A DNA stretch of 64,000 nucleotides from Limnomonas spitsbergensis (lineage: Eukaryota > Chlorophyta > Chlorophyceae > Chlamydomonadales), in contig JAYJMM010000087.1 of assembly GCA_037349105.1 (NCBI GenBank), forward strand, positions 1,793,501 through 1,857,500. The letters are read 5' to 3'. The translations under genes and the position numbers were made by a program. Below, one piece after another: positions 14,601-28,078 of the stretch. Positions within the stretch are counted from its first letter, which is position 1; every line of letters starts with the position of its first letter. The notes beneath the pieces were generated by a model that was given only the letters and a program-made list of their open reading frames with translations, was not told the DNA's origin and ran no database searches.

Positions 14601-17600
14601 ACCCTAATGCACTGCCTGCACAAAACATCACCGCCCCCCTCCCACGCTAATGCACTGCCTGCATAATGCATCACCGCCCCCCTCCCATCCTTATGCACGG
14701 CCTGCAGAACGCATCACTGCCCCCTCACACCCTAATGCACTGCCTGCAGAATACATCACTGCCCCCCATCCACCCTAGTGCACTGCCTGCAGAATGCATC
14801 ACCGCCCCCTCCCACCCTAATGCACTGCATGCATGCTACATCACCGCCCCCCTTCCACCCTAGTGCACTGCCTGCAGAATGCATCACCGCCCCCTCCCAC
14901 CCTAATGCACTGCCTGTAGAATACATCACCGCCCCCTCCCACCCTAAGGCATTGCATGCAGAATGCATCACCGCCCCCCACCCACCCTAATGCACTGCCT
15001 GCAGAATACATCACCGCCCCCTCCTACTCTAATGCACTGCCTGCAGAATGCATCACCGCCCCCCTCCCAACCTAATGCACTGCATGCATGCTACATTACC
15101 GCCCCCCTCCCATCCTTATGCACTGCATGCAGAATACATCACCACCCCCCTCCCACCCTAATGCACTGCCTGCAGAATGCATCACCGCCCCCCTCCCACC
15201 CTAATGCACTGCCTGCAGAATGCATCACCGCCCCCTCCCACTTTAATGCACTGCCTGCAGAACGCATCACCGCCCCCTCCCACCCTAATGCACTGCATGC
15301 AGAATACATCACCGCCCCCCTCCCACCCTAATGCACTGCCTGCAGAATGCATCACCGCCCCCTCCCACTTTAATGCACTGCATGCAAAATGCATCACCGC
15401 CCCCCTCCCACCCTAATGCACTGCCTGCAGAATGCATCACCGCGCCCTCCCAACCTAATGCACTGCCTGCAGAATACATCACCGCCCCCTCCCACCCTAA
15501 TGCACTGCCTGCAGAATGCATCACCGCCCCCCTCCCACCCTAATGCACTGCCTGCAGAATGCATCACCGCCCCCTCCCACCCTAATGCATTGCATGCAGA
15601 ATGCATCACCGCCCTCTCCCACCCTAATGCACTGCCTGCAGAATACATCACCGCCCCCTCCTACTCTAATGCACTGCCTGCAGAATGCATCACCGCCCCC
15701 CTCCCAACCTAATGCACTGCATGCATGCTACATCACCGCCCCCCTCCCATTCTAATGCACTGCCTGCAGAATGCATCACCGCCCCCTCCCACCCTAATGC
15801 ACTGCATGCAGAATACATCACCGCCCCCCTCCCACCCTAATGCACTGCCTGCATGCTGCATCACCGCCCCCCTCCCACCTTAATGCACTGCCTGCAGAAT
15901 ACATCATCACCCCCTCCGACCCTAATGCTCTGCCTGCAGAATGTATCACCGCCCCCTCCCACCCTAATGCACTGCCTGCAGAATACATCACCGCGCCCTC
16001 CCAACCTAATGCACTGCCTGCAGAATACATCACCACCCCCTCCCACCCTAATGCACTGCCTGCATAATGCATCACCGCCCCCCTTCCACCCTAGTGCACT
16101 GCCTGCAGAATGCATCACCGCCCCCTCCCACCCTAATGCACTGCCTGCAGAATACATCTCCGCCCCCCTCCCACCCTAATGCACTGCCTGCAGAATGCAT
16201 CACCGCCCTCCTCCCAACCTAATGCTCTGCCTGCAGAACGTATCACCGCCCCCTCCCACCCTAATGCACTGCCTGCAGAATACATCACCGCCCCCCTCCC
16301 ACCCTAATGCACTGCCTGCAGAATACATCACCGCCCCCCTCCCACCCTTATGCACTGCCTGTAGAATACATCACCGCCCCCTCCCACCCTAAGGCATTGC
16401 ATGCAGAATGCATCACCGCCCCCCTCCCACCCTAATGCACTGCCTGCAGAATACATCACCGCCCCCTCCTACTCTAATGCACTGCCTGCAGAATGCATCA
16501 CCGCCCCCCTCCCAACCTAATGCACTGCATGCATGCTACATTACCGCCCCCCTCCCATCCTTATGCACTGCATGCAGAATACATCACCGCCCCCCTCCCA
16601 CCCTAATGCACTGCCTGCAGAATGCATCACCGCCCCCCTCCCACCCTAATGCACTGCATGCAGAATGCATCACCGCCCCCTCCCACTTTAATGCACTGCC
16701 TGCAGAACGCATCACCGCCCCCTCCCACCCTAATGCACTGCATGCAGAATACATCACCGCCCCCCTCCCACCCTAATGCACTGCCTGCAGAATGCATCAC
16801 CACCCCCTCCCACTTTAATGCACTGCATGCAAAATGCATCACCGCCCCCCTCCCACCCTAATGCACTGCCTGCAGAATGCATCACCGCGCCCTCCCAACC
16901 TAATGCACTGCCTGCAGAATACATCACCGCCCCCTCCCACCCTAATGCACTGCCTGCAGAATGCATCACCGCCCCCCTCCCACCCTAATGCACTGCCTGC
17001 AGAATGCATCACCGCCCCCTCCCACCCTAATGCATTGCATGCAGACTGCATCACCGCCCTCTCCCACCCTAATGCACTGCCTGCAGAATACATCACCGCC
17101 CCCTCCTACTCTAATGCACTGCCTGCAGAATGCATCACCGCCCCCCTCCCAACCTAATGCACTGCCTTCATGCTGCATCACCGCCCCCTCCCACCCTAAT
17201 GCACTGCCTGCAGAATACATCACCGCCCCCCTCCCACCCTAATGCACTGCATGCATGCTACATCACCGCCCCCCTCCCATTCTAATGCACTGCCTGCAGA
17301 ATGCATCACCGCCCCCTCCCACCCTAATGCACTGCATGCAGAATACATCACCGCCCCCCTCCCACCCTAATGCACTGCCTGCATGCTGCATCACCGCCCC
17401 CCTCCCACCTTAATGCACTGCCTGCAGAATACATCATCGCCCCCCTCCGACCCTAATGCTCTGCCTGCAGAATGTATCACCGCCCCCTCCCACCCTAATG
17501 CACTGCCTGCAGAATACATCACCGCGCCCTCCCAACCTAATGCACTGCCTGCAGAATACATCACCACCCCCTCCCACCCTAATGCACTGCCTGCAGAATG

Positions 17601-20600
17601 CATCACCGCCCCCCTTCCACCCTAGTGCACTGCATGCAGAATGCATCACCGCGCCCTCCCACCCTAATGCACTGCCTGCAGAATACATCTCCGCCCCCCT
17701 CCCACCCTAATGCACTGCCTGCAGAATGCATCACCGCCCCCCTCCCAACCTAATGCTCTGCCTGCAGAACGTATCACCGCCCCCTCCCACCCTAATGCAC
17801 TGCCTGCAGAATACATCACCGCCCCCCTCCCATCCTAATGCACTGCCTGCAGAATGCATCACCGCCACCTCCCACCCTAATGCACTGCCTGCAGAATGCA
17901 TCACCGCCCCCCATCCACCCTAGTGCACTGCCTGCAGAATGCATCACCGCCCCCTCCCACCCTAATGCACTGCATGCATGCTACATCACCGCCCCCCTTC
18001 CACCCTAGTGCACTGCCTGCAGAATGCATCACCGCCCCCTCCCACCCTAATGCACTGCCTGTAGAATACATCACCGCCCCCTCCCACCCTAAGGCATTGC
18101 ATGCAGAATGCATCACCGCCCCCCTCCCACCCTAATGCACTGCCTGCAGAATACATCACCGCCCCCTCCTACTGTAATGCACTGCCTGCAGAATGCATCA
18201 CCGCCCCCCTCCCAACCTAATGCACTGCATGCATGCTACATTACCGCCCCCCTCCCATCCTTATGCACTGCATGCAGAATACATCACCGCCCCCCTCCCA
18301 CCCTAATGCACTGCCTGCAGAATGCATCACCGCCCCCCTCCCACCCTAATGCACTGCCTGCAGAATGCATCACCGCCCCCTCCCACTTTAATGCACTGCC
18401 TGCAGAACGCATCACCGCCCCCTCCCACCCTAATGCACTGCATGCAGAATACATCACCGCCCCCCTCCCACTCTAATGCACTGCCTGCAGAATGCATCAC
18501 CGCCCCCTCCCACTTTAATGCACTGCATGCAAAATGCATCACCGCCCCCCTCCCACCCTAATGCACTGCCTGCAGAATGCATCACCGCGCCCTCCCAACC
18601 TAATGCACTGCCTGCAGAATACATGACCGCCCCCCTCCCACCCTAATGCACTGCCTGCAGAATGCATCACCGCCCCCCTCCCACCCTAGTGCACTGCCTG
18701 CAGAATGCATCACCGCCCCCTCCCACCCTAATGCATTGCATGCAGAATGCATCACCGCCCTCTCCCACCCTAATGCACTGCCTGCAGAATACATCACCGC
18801 CCCCCTCCCACCCTAATGCACTGCCTGCAGAATGCATCACCGCCCCCCTCCCACCCTAATGCACTGCATGCAGAATGCATCACCGCGCCCTCCCAACCTA
18901 ATGCACTGCCTGCAGAATACATCACCGCCCCCACCCACCCTAATGCACTGCATGCATGCTACATCACCGCCCCCCTCCCATCCTAATGCACTGCCTGCAG
19001 AATGCATCACCGCCCCCTCCCACCCTAATGCACTGCATGCAGAATACATCACCGCCCCCCTCCCACCCTAATGCACTGCCTGCATGCTGCATCACCGCCC
19101 CCCTCCCACCTTAATGCACTGCCTGCAGAATACATCATCGCCCCCCTCCGACCCTAATGCTCTGCCTGCAGAATGTATCACCGCCCCCTCCCACCCTAAT
19201 GCACTGCCTGCAGAATACATCACCGCGCCCTCCCAACCTAATGCACTGCCTGCAGAATACATCACCACCCCCTCCCACCCTAATGCACTGCCTGCAGAAT
19301 GCATCACCGCCCCCCTTCCACCCTAGTGCACTGCATGCAGAATGCATCACTGCCACCTCCCACCCTAATGCACTGCATGCAGAATACATGACCGCCCCCC
19401 TCCCACCCTAATGCTCTGCCTGCAAAACGTATCACCGCCCCCTCCCACCCTAATGCACTGCATGCAGAATACATCACCGCCCCCCTCCCACCCTAATGCA
19501 CTGCCTGCAGAATGCATCACCGCCCCCCTCCCACGCTAATGCACTGCCTGCAGAATACATCACCGCCCCCCTCCCACCCTAGTGCACTGCCTGCAGAATG
19601 CATCACCGCCCCCTCCCACCCTAATGCACTGCCTGCAGAATACATCACCGCCCCCCTCCCACCCTAATGCACTGCCTGCAGAATGCATCACCGCCCCCCT
19701 TCCACCCTAGTGCACTGCCTGCAGAATGCATCACCGCCCCCTCCCACCCTAATGCACTGCCTGCAGAATGCATCACCGCCACCTCCCACCCTAATGCACT
19801 GCCTGCAGAATGCATCACTGCCCCCTCCCATCCTTATGCACTGCATGCAGAATGCATCACTGCCCCCCTTCCACCCTAGTGCACTGCCTGCAGAATGCAT
19901 CACCGCCCCCCTCCCACCCTAATGCTCTGCCTGCAGAACGTATCACCGCCCCCTCCCACCCTAATGCACTGCATGCAGAATACATCACCGCCCCCCTCCC
20001 ACCCTAATGCACTGCCTGCAGAATGCATCACCGCCCCCCTCCCACCCTAATGCGCTGCCTGCAGAACGTATCACCGCCTTCCTCCCACCCTAATGCACTG
20101 CCTGCAGAATGCATCACCGCGCCCTCCCACCCTAATGCACTGCCTGCAGAATACATCACCACCCCCTCCCACCCTAATGCAGTGCCTGCAGAATGCATCA
20201 CCGCCCCCCTCCCACCCTAGTGCACTGCCTGCAGAATGCATCACCGCCCCCTCCCACCCTAATGCACTGCCTGCAGAATACATCACCGCCACCTCCCACC
20301 CTAATGCACTGCCTGCAGAATGCATCACCGCCCCCCTCCCATCCTTATGCACTGCATGCAGAATGCATCACTGCCACCTCCCACCCTAATGCACTGCCTG
20401 CAGAATACATCACCGCCCCCCTCCCACCCTACTGCACTGCATGCATGCTACATCACCGCCCCCCTCCCATCCTAATGCACTGCCTGCAGAATGCATCACC
20501 GCCCCCTCCCACCCTAATGCACTGCATGCAGAATACAGCACCGCCCCCCTCCCACCCTAATGCACTGCTTGCATGCTGCATCACCGCCCCCCTCCCACCT

Positions 20601-23600
20601 TAATGCACTGCCTGCAGAATACATCATCGCCCCCCTCCCACCCTAATGCTCTGCCTGCAGAATGTATCACCGCCCCCTCCCACCCTAATGCACTGCCTGC
20701 AGAATACATCACCGCCCCCCTCCCACCCTAATGCACTGCATGCATGCTACATCACCGCCCCCCTCCCACCCTAATGCATTGCCTGCAGAATACATCACCG
20801 CTTCCCTCCCACCCTAATGCACTGCCTGCAGAATACATCACCGCCCCCTCCCACCCTAATGCACTGTCAGCATGCTGCATCACCGCCCCCCTCCCACCCT
20901 AATGCACTGCCTGCAGAATGCATCACCGCCACCTCCCACCCTAATGCACTGCCTGCAGAATGCATCACCGCCCCCCTCCCATCCTTATGCACTGCCTGCA
21001 GAATGCATCACCGCCCCCTCCCACCCTAATGCACTGCATGCAGAATACATCACCGCCCCCCTCCCACCCTAATGCACTGCCTGCACAAAACATCACCGCC
21101 CCCCTCCCACGCTAATGCACTGCCTGCATAATGCATCACCGCCCCCCTCCCATCCTTATGCACGGCCTGCAGAACGCATCACTGCCCCCTCCCACCCTAA
21201 TGCACTGCCTGCAGAATACATCACTGCCCCCCTTCCACCCTAGTGCACTGCCTGCAGAATGCATCACCGCCCCCTCCAACCCTAATGCACTGCCTGCAGA
21301 ATACATCACCGCCCCCTCCCACCCTAATGCATTGCATGCAGAATGCATCACCGCCCCCCTCCCACCCTAATGCACTGCCTGCAGAATACATCACCGCCCC
21401 CTCCTACTCTAATGCACTGCCTGCAGAATGCATCACCGCCCCCCTCCCAACCTAATGCACTGCATGCATGCTACATTACCGCCCCCCTCCCATCCTTATG
21501 CACTGCATGCAGAATACATCACCGCCCCCCTCCCACCCTAATGCACTGCCTGCAGAATGCATCACCGCCCCCCTCCCAACCTAATGCACTGCCTGCAGAA
21601 TGCATCACCGCCCCCTCCCACTTTAATGCACTGCCTGCTGAACGCATCACCGCCCCCTCCCACCCTAATGCATTGCATGCAGAATTCATCACCGCCCCCC
21701 TCCCACCCTAATGCTCTGCCTGCAGAACGTATCACCGCCCCCTCCCACCCTAATGCACTGCATGCAGAATACATCACCGCCCCCCTCCCACCCTAATGCA
21801 CTGCCTGCACAAAACATCACCGCCCCCCTCCCACCCTAATGCACTGCCTGCAGAATGCATCACCGCCCCCTTCCCAACCTAATGCACTGCCTGCAGAATG
21901 CATCACCGCCCCCTCCCACTTTAATGCACTGCCTGCTGAACGCATCACCGCCCCCTCCCACCCTAATGCATTGCATGCAGAATTCATCACCGCCCCCCTC
22001 CCACCCTAATGCACTGCCTGCAGAATGCATCACCGCCCCCTCCCACTTTAATGCACTGCATGCAGAATGCATCACCGCCCCCCTCCCACCCTAATGCACT
22101 GCCTGCAGAATGCATCACCGCGCCCTCCCAACCTAATGCACTGCATGCAGAATACATCACCGCCCCCTCCCACCCTAATGCACTGCCTGCAGAATGCATC
22201 ACCGCCCCCCTCCCACCCTAATGCACTGCCTGCAGAATGCATCACCGCCCCCCTCCCACCCTAATGCTCTGCTTGCATAATGTATCACCGCCCCCTCCCA
22301 CCCTAATGCACTGCCTGCAGAATACATCACGGCCCCCCTCCCACCCTAATGCACTGCATGCAGAATGCATCACCGCCACCTCCCACCCTAATGCACTGCA
22401 TGCAGAATACATCACCGCCCCCCTCCCACCCTAATGCACTGCCTGCAGAATACATCACCGCCCCCCTCCCACCCTAATGCACTGCCTGCAGAATGCATCA
22501 CCGCCACCTCCCACCCTAATGCACTGCATGCAGAATACATCACCGCCCCCCTCCCACCCTAATGCACTGCATGCACAAAACATCACCGCCCCCCTCCCAC
22601 CCTAATGCACTGCCTGCATAATGCATCACCGCCCCCCTCCCATCCTTATGCACTGCCTGCAGAATGCATCACCGCCCCCTCACACCCTTATGGACTGCAT
22701 GCAGAATACATTACCGCCCCCTCCCACCCTAATGCACTGCCTGCAGAATACATCACCGCCCCCCTCCCACCCTACTGCACTGCATGCATGCTACATCACC
22801 GCCCCCCTCCCATCCTAATGCACTGCCTGCAGAATGCATCACCACCCCCTCCCACCCTAATGCACTGCATGCAGAATACAGCACCGCCCCCCTCCCACCC
22901 TAATGCACTGCTTGCATGCTGCATCACCGCCCCCCTCCCACCTTAATGCACTGCCTGCAGAATACATCATCGCCCCCCTCCCACCCTAATGCTCTGCCTG
23001 CAGAATGTATCAGCGCCCCCTCCCACCCTAATGCACTGCCTGCAGAATACATCACCGCCCCCCTCCCACCCTAATGCACTGCATGCATGCTACATCACCG
23101 CCCCCCTCCCACCCTTATGCATTGCCTGCAGAATACATCACCGCTTCCCTCCCACCCTAATGCACTGCCTGCAGAATACATCACCGCCCCCTCCCACCCT
23201 AATGCACTGCCTGCATGCTGCATCACCGCCCCCCTCCCAACCTAATGCACTGCCTGCAGAATGCATCACCGCCACCTCCCACCCTAATGCACTGCCTGCA
23301 GAATGCATCACCGCCCCCCTCCCATCCTTATGCACTGCATGCAGAATGCATCACTGCCACCTCCCACCCTAATGCACTGCATGCAGAATACATGACCGCC
23401 CCCCTCCCACGCTAATGCACTGCCTGCAGAACGTATCACCGCCCCTCCCACCCTAATGCACTGCATGCAGAATACATCACCGCCCCCCTCCCACCCTAAT
23501 GCACTGCCTGCACAAAACATCACCGCCCCCCTCCCACGCTAATGCACTGCCTGCATAATGCATCACCGCCCCCCTCCCATCCTTATGCACGGCCTGCAGA

Positions 23601-24950
23601 ACGCATCACTGCCACCTCCCACCCTAATGCACTGCATGCAGAATACATCACCGCCCCCCTCCCACCCTAATGCACTGCCTGCAGAATACTTCACTGCCCC
23701 CCTTCCACCCTAGTGCACTGCCTGCAGAATGCATCACCGCCCCCTCCAACCCTAATGCACTGCCTGCAGAATACATCACCGCCCCCCTTCCACCCTAATG
23801 CACTGCCTGCAGAATACATCACTGCCCCCTCCCACCCTAATGCACTGCCTGCAGAATACTTCACTGCCCCCCTTCCACCCTAGTGCACTGCCTGCAGAAT
23901 GCATCACCGCCCCCTCCAACCCTAATGCACTGCCTGCAGAATACATCACCGCCCCCTCCCACCCTAATGCATTGCATGCAGAATGCATCACCGCCCCCCT
24001 CCCACCCTAATGCACTGCCTGAGAATACATCACCGCCCCCTCCTACTCTAATGCACTGCCTGCAGAATGCATCACCGCCCCCCTCCCAACCTAATGCACT
24101 GCATGCATGCTACATCACCGCCCCCCTCCCGTCCTTATGCACTGCATGCAGAATACATCACCGCCCCCCTCCCACCCTAATGCACTGCCTGCAGAATGCA
24201 TCACCGCCCCCCTCCCAACCTAATGCACTGCCTGCAGAATGCATCACCGCCCCCTCCCACGCTAATGCACTGCCTGCATAATGCATCACCGCCCCCCTCC
24301 CATCCTTATGCACGGCCTGCAGAACGCATCACTGCCCCCTCCCACCCTAATGCACTGCATGCAGAATACATCACCGCCCCCCTCCCACCCTAATGCACTG
24401 CCTGCACAAAACATCACCGCCCCCCTCCCACGCTAATGCACTGCCTGCATAATGCATCACCGCCCCCCTCCCATCCTTATGCACGGCCTGCAGAACGCAT
24501 CACTGCCCCCTCCCACCCTAATGCACTGCCTGCAGAATACATCACTGCCCCCCTTCCACCCTAGTGCACTGCCTGCAGAATGCATCACCGCCCCCTCCAA
24601 CCCTAATGCACTGCCTGCAGAATACATCACCGCCCCCTCCCACCCTAATGCATTGCATGCAGAATGCATCACCGCCCCCCTCCCACCCTAATGCACTGCA
24701 TGCAGAATACATCACCGCCCCCTCCTACTCTAATGCACTGCCTGCAGAATGCATCACCGCCCCCCTCCCAATCTAATGCACTGCATGCATGCTACATTAC
24801 CGCCCCCCTCCCATCCTTATGCACTGCATGCAGAATACATCACCGCCCCCCTCCCACCCTAATGCACTGCCTGCAGAATGCATCACCGCCCCCCTCCCAA
24901 CCTAATGCACTGCCTGCAGAATGCATCACCGCCCCTCTCCCACCCTAATG
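11640..24950. repeat. Second higher-order family, steps 1,573 / 1,445 / 1,701 bp
   Basis: A marker series (GCCGGCTTGCTG, TTATGCACGGCCTGCAG, CCCCCCATCCACCCTAGTG, CCTAAGGCATTGCATGC, CTCCTACTCTAATGC) appears in the same order several times. The clearest pair is about 12,803-14,142 and 14,376-15,715 (step 1,573). Further copies start near 16,408 (step 1,445), 18,108 (step about 1,700), 21,343 and 24,664, with progressive gain or loss of whole units. Blocks at 17,383 and 19,084 share a 1,701-bp step; 21,131 and 24,452 share 3,321 bp. Confidence 0.85.
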
Positions 24951-25139
24951 CTCTGCTTGCAGAATGTATCACCGCCCCCTCCCACCCTAATGCACTGCCT
25001 GCAGAATACATCACCACCCCCCTCCCACCCTAATGCACTGCCTGCAGAATGCATCACCGCCACCTCCCACCCTAATGCACTGCATGCAGAATACATCACC
25101 GCCCCCCTCCCACCCTAATGCACTACATGCACAAAACAT

Positions 25140-28078
25140 CACCGCCCCCCTCCCACGCTAATGCACTGCCTGCATAATGCATCACCGCCCCCCTCCCATC
25201 CTTATGCACTGCCTGCAGAATGCATCACCGCCCCCTCACACCCTTATGGACTGCATGCAGAATACATTACCGCCCCCCTCTGACCCTAATGCACTGCCTG
25301 CAGAATGCATCACCGCCACCCTCCTACCCTAATGCACTGGCTGCAGAATGCATCACCGCCCCCCTCCCACCCTTATGCACTGCCTGCAGAATGCATCACC
25401 GCCCCCTCCCACCCTAAGGCACTGCATGCAGAATACATCACTGCCCCCCTCCCACCCTAATGCACTGCCTGCAGAATGCATCACTGCCCCCCTCCCACCC
25501 TAATGCACTGCCTGCATGCTGCATCACCGCCCCCCTCCCATCCTAATGCACTGCCTGCAGAATGCATCACCGCCCCCTCCCACCCTATTGCACTGCCTGC
25601 AGAATACATCACCGCCCCCCTCCCACCCTAATGCACTGCATGCACAAAACATCACCGCCCCCCTTCCTACCCTAATGCACTGCCTGCAGAATGCATCACC
25701 GCCCCCCTCCCACCCTACTGCACTGCATGCAGAATACATCACCGCCCCCCTCCCACCCTAATGCACTGCATGCACAAAACATCACCGCCCCCCTCCCATG
25801 CTAATGCACTGCCTGCAGAATGCATCACCACCCCCCTCCCATCCTTATGCACTGCATGCAGAATGCATCACCCCCCCCTCACACCCTAATGCACTGCATG
25901 CAGAATACATTACCGCCCCCCTCTGACCCTAATGCACTGCCTGCAAAATGCATCACCGCCCCCCTCCCACCCTAATGCACTGCCTGCAGAATGCATCACC
26001 GCCCCCCTCCCACCCTAATGCTCTGCCTGCAGAATGCATCACCGCCCCCTCCCACCCTAATGCACTGCCTGCAGAATACATCACCGCCCCCCTCCCACCC
26101 TAATGCACTGCCTGCATGCTGAATCACCGCCCCCCTCCCATCCTAATGCACTGCTTGCAGAATGCATCACCGCCCCCTCCCACCCTAATGCACTGCATGC
26201 AGAATACATCACCGCCCCCCTCCCACCCTAATGCACTGCATGCATGCTACATCACCGCCCCCCTCCCATCCTAATGCACTGCCTGCAGAATGCATCACCG
26301 CCCCCACCCACCCTAAGGCACTGCATGCAGAATACATCACCGCCCCCCTCCCACCCTAATGCACTGCCTGCACAATACATCACTGCCCCCCTCCCACGTA
26401 ATGCACTGCATGCATGCTGCATCACCGCCCCCCTCCCATCCTAATGCACTGCCTGCAGAATGCATCACCCCTCCCTTCCTACCCTAATGCACTGCCTGCA
26501 GAATGCATCACCGCCCCCTCCCACCCTAATGCACTACATGCATGCTACATCCCTGCCCCCTCCCACCCTAATGCACTGCATGCACAATACATCACCGCCC
26601 CCCTCCCACGCTAATGCACTGCCTGCATAATGCATCACCGCCCCCCTCCCATCCTTATGCACTGCCTGCAGAATGCATCACCGCCCCCTCACACCCTTAT
26701 GGACTGCATGCAGAATACATTACCGCCCCCCTCTGACCCTAATGCACTGCCTGCAGAATGCATCACCGCCACCCTCCTACCCTAATGCACTGGCTGCAGA
26801 ATGCATCACCGCCCCCCTCCCACCCTTATGCACTGCCTGCAGAATGCATCACCGCCCCCTCCCACCCTAAGGCACTGCATGCAGAATACATCACTGCCCC
26901 CCTCCCACCCTAATGCACTGCCTGCAGAATGCATCACTGCCCCCCTCCCACCCTAATGCACTGCCTGCATGCTGCATCACCGCCCCCCTCCCATCCTAAT
27001 GCAGTGCCTGCAGAATGCATCACCCCTCCCTTCCCACCCTAATGCACTGCCTGCAGAATGCATCACCGCCCCCTCCCACCCTATTGCACTGCCTGCAGAA
27101 TACATCACCGCCCCCCTCCCACCCTAATGCACTGCATGCACAAAACATCACCGCCCCCCTTCCTACCCTAATGCAATGCCTGCAGAATGCATCACCGCCC
27201 CCCTCCCACCCTACTGCACTGCCTGCAGAATACATCACCGCCCCCCTCCCACCCTAATGCACTGCATGCACAAAACATCACCGCCCCCCTCCCACGCTAA
27301 TGCACTGCCTGCAGAATGCATCACCGCCCCCCTCCCATCCTTATGCACTGCATGCAGAATGCATCACCCCCCCCTCACACCCTAATGCACTGCCTGCAAA
27401 ATGCATCACCGCCCCCCTCCCACCCTAATGCACTGCCTGCAGAATGCATCACCGCCCCCCTCCCACCCTAATGCTCTGCCTGCAGAATGCATCACCGCCC
27501 CCTCCCACCCTAATGCACTGCCTGCAGAATACATCACCGCCCCCCTCCCACCCTAATGCACTGCCTGCATGCTGAATCACCGCCCCCCTCCCATCCTAAT
27601 GCACTGCTTGCAGAATGCATCACCGCCCCCTCCCACCCTAATGCACTGCCTGCAGAATACATCACCGCCCCCCTCCCACCCTAATGCACTGCATGCATGC
27701 TACATCACCGCCCCCCTCCCATCCTAATGCACTGCCTGCAGAATGCATCACCGCCCCCACCCACCCTAAGGCACTGCATGCAGAATACATCACCGCCCCC
27801 CTCCCACCCTAATGCACTGCCTGCACAATACATCACTGCCCCCCTCCCACGTAATGCACTGCATGCATGCTGCATCACCGCCCCCCTCCCATCCTAATGC
27901 ACTGCCTGCAGAATGCATCACCCCTCCCTTCCTACCCTAATGCACTGCCTGCAGAATGCATCACCGCCCCCTCCCACCCTAATGCACTACATGCATGCTA
28001 CATCCCTGCCCCCTCCCACCCTAATGCACTGCATGCACAATACATCACCGCCCCCCTCCCACGCTAATGCACTGCCTG
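25140..28078. repeat. 1,453-bp higher-order tandem duplication
   Basis: The block from about 25,140 to 26,592 is followed by a second copy to about 28,078. Shared markers are CTCACACCCTTATGGACTGC, CCGCCACCCTCCTACCC, CACTGGCTGCAG and a rare unit with CTCCCACGTAATGC. One extra unit (CCCCTCCCTTCCCACCC) in copy 2 near 27,030 is balanced by a missing unit near 27,385, so the offset returns to 1,453. Confidence 0.88.
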
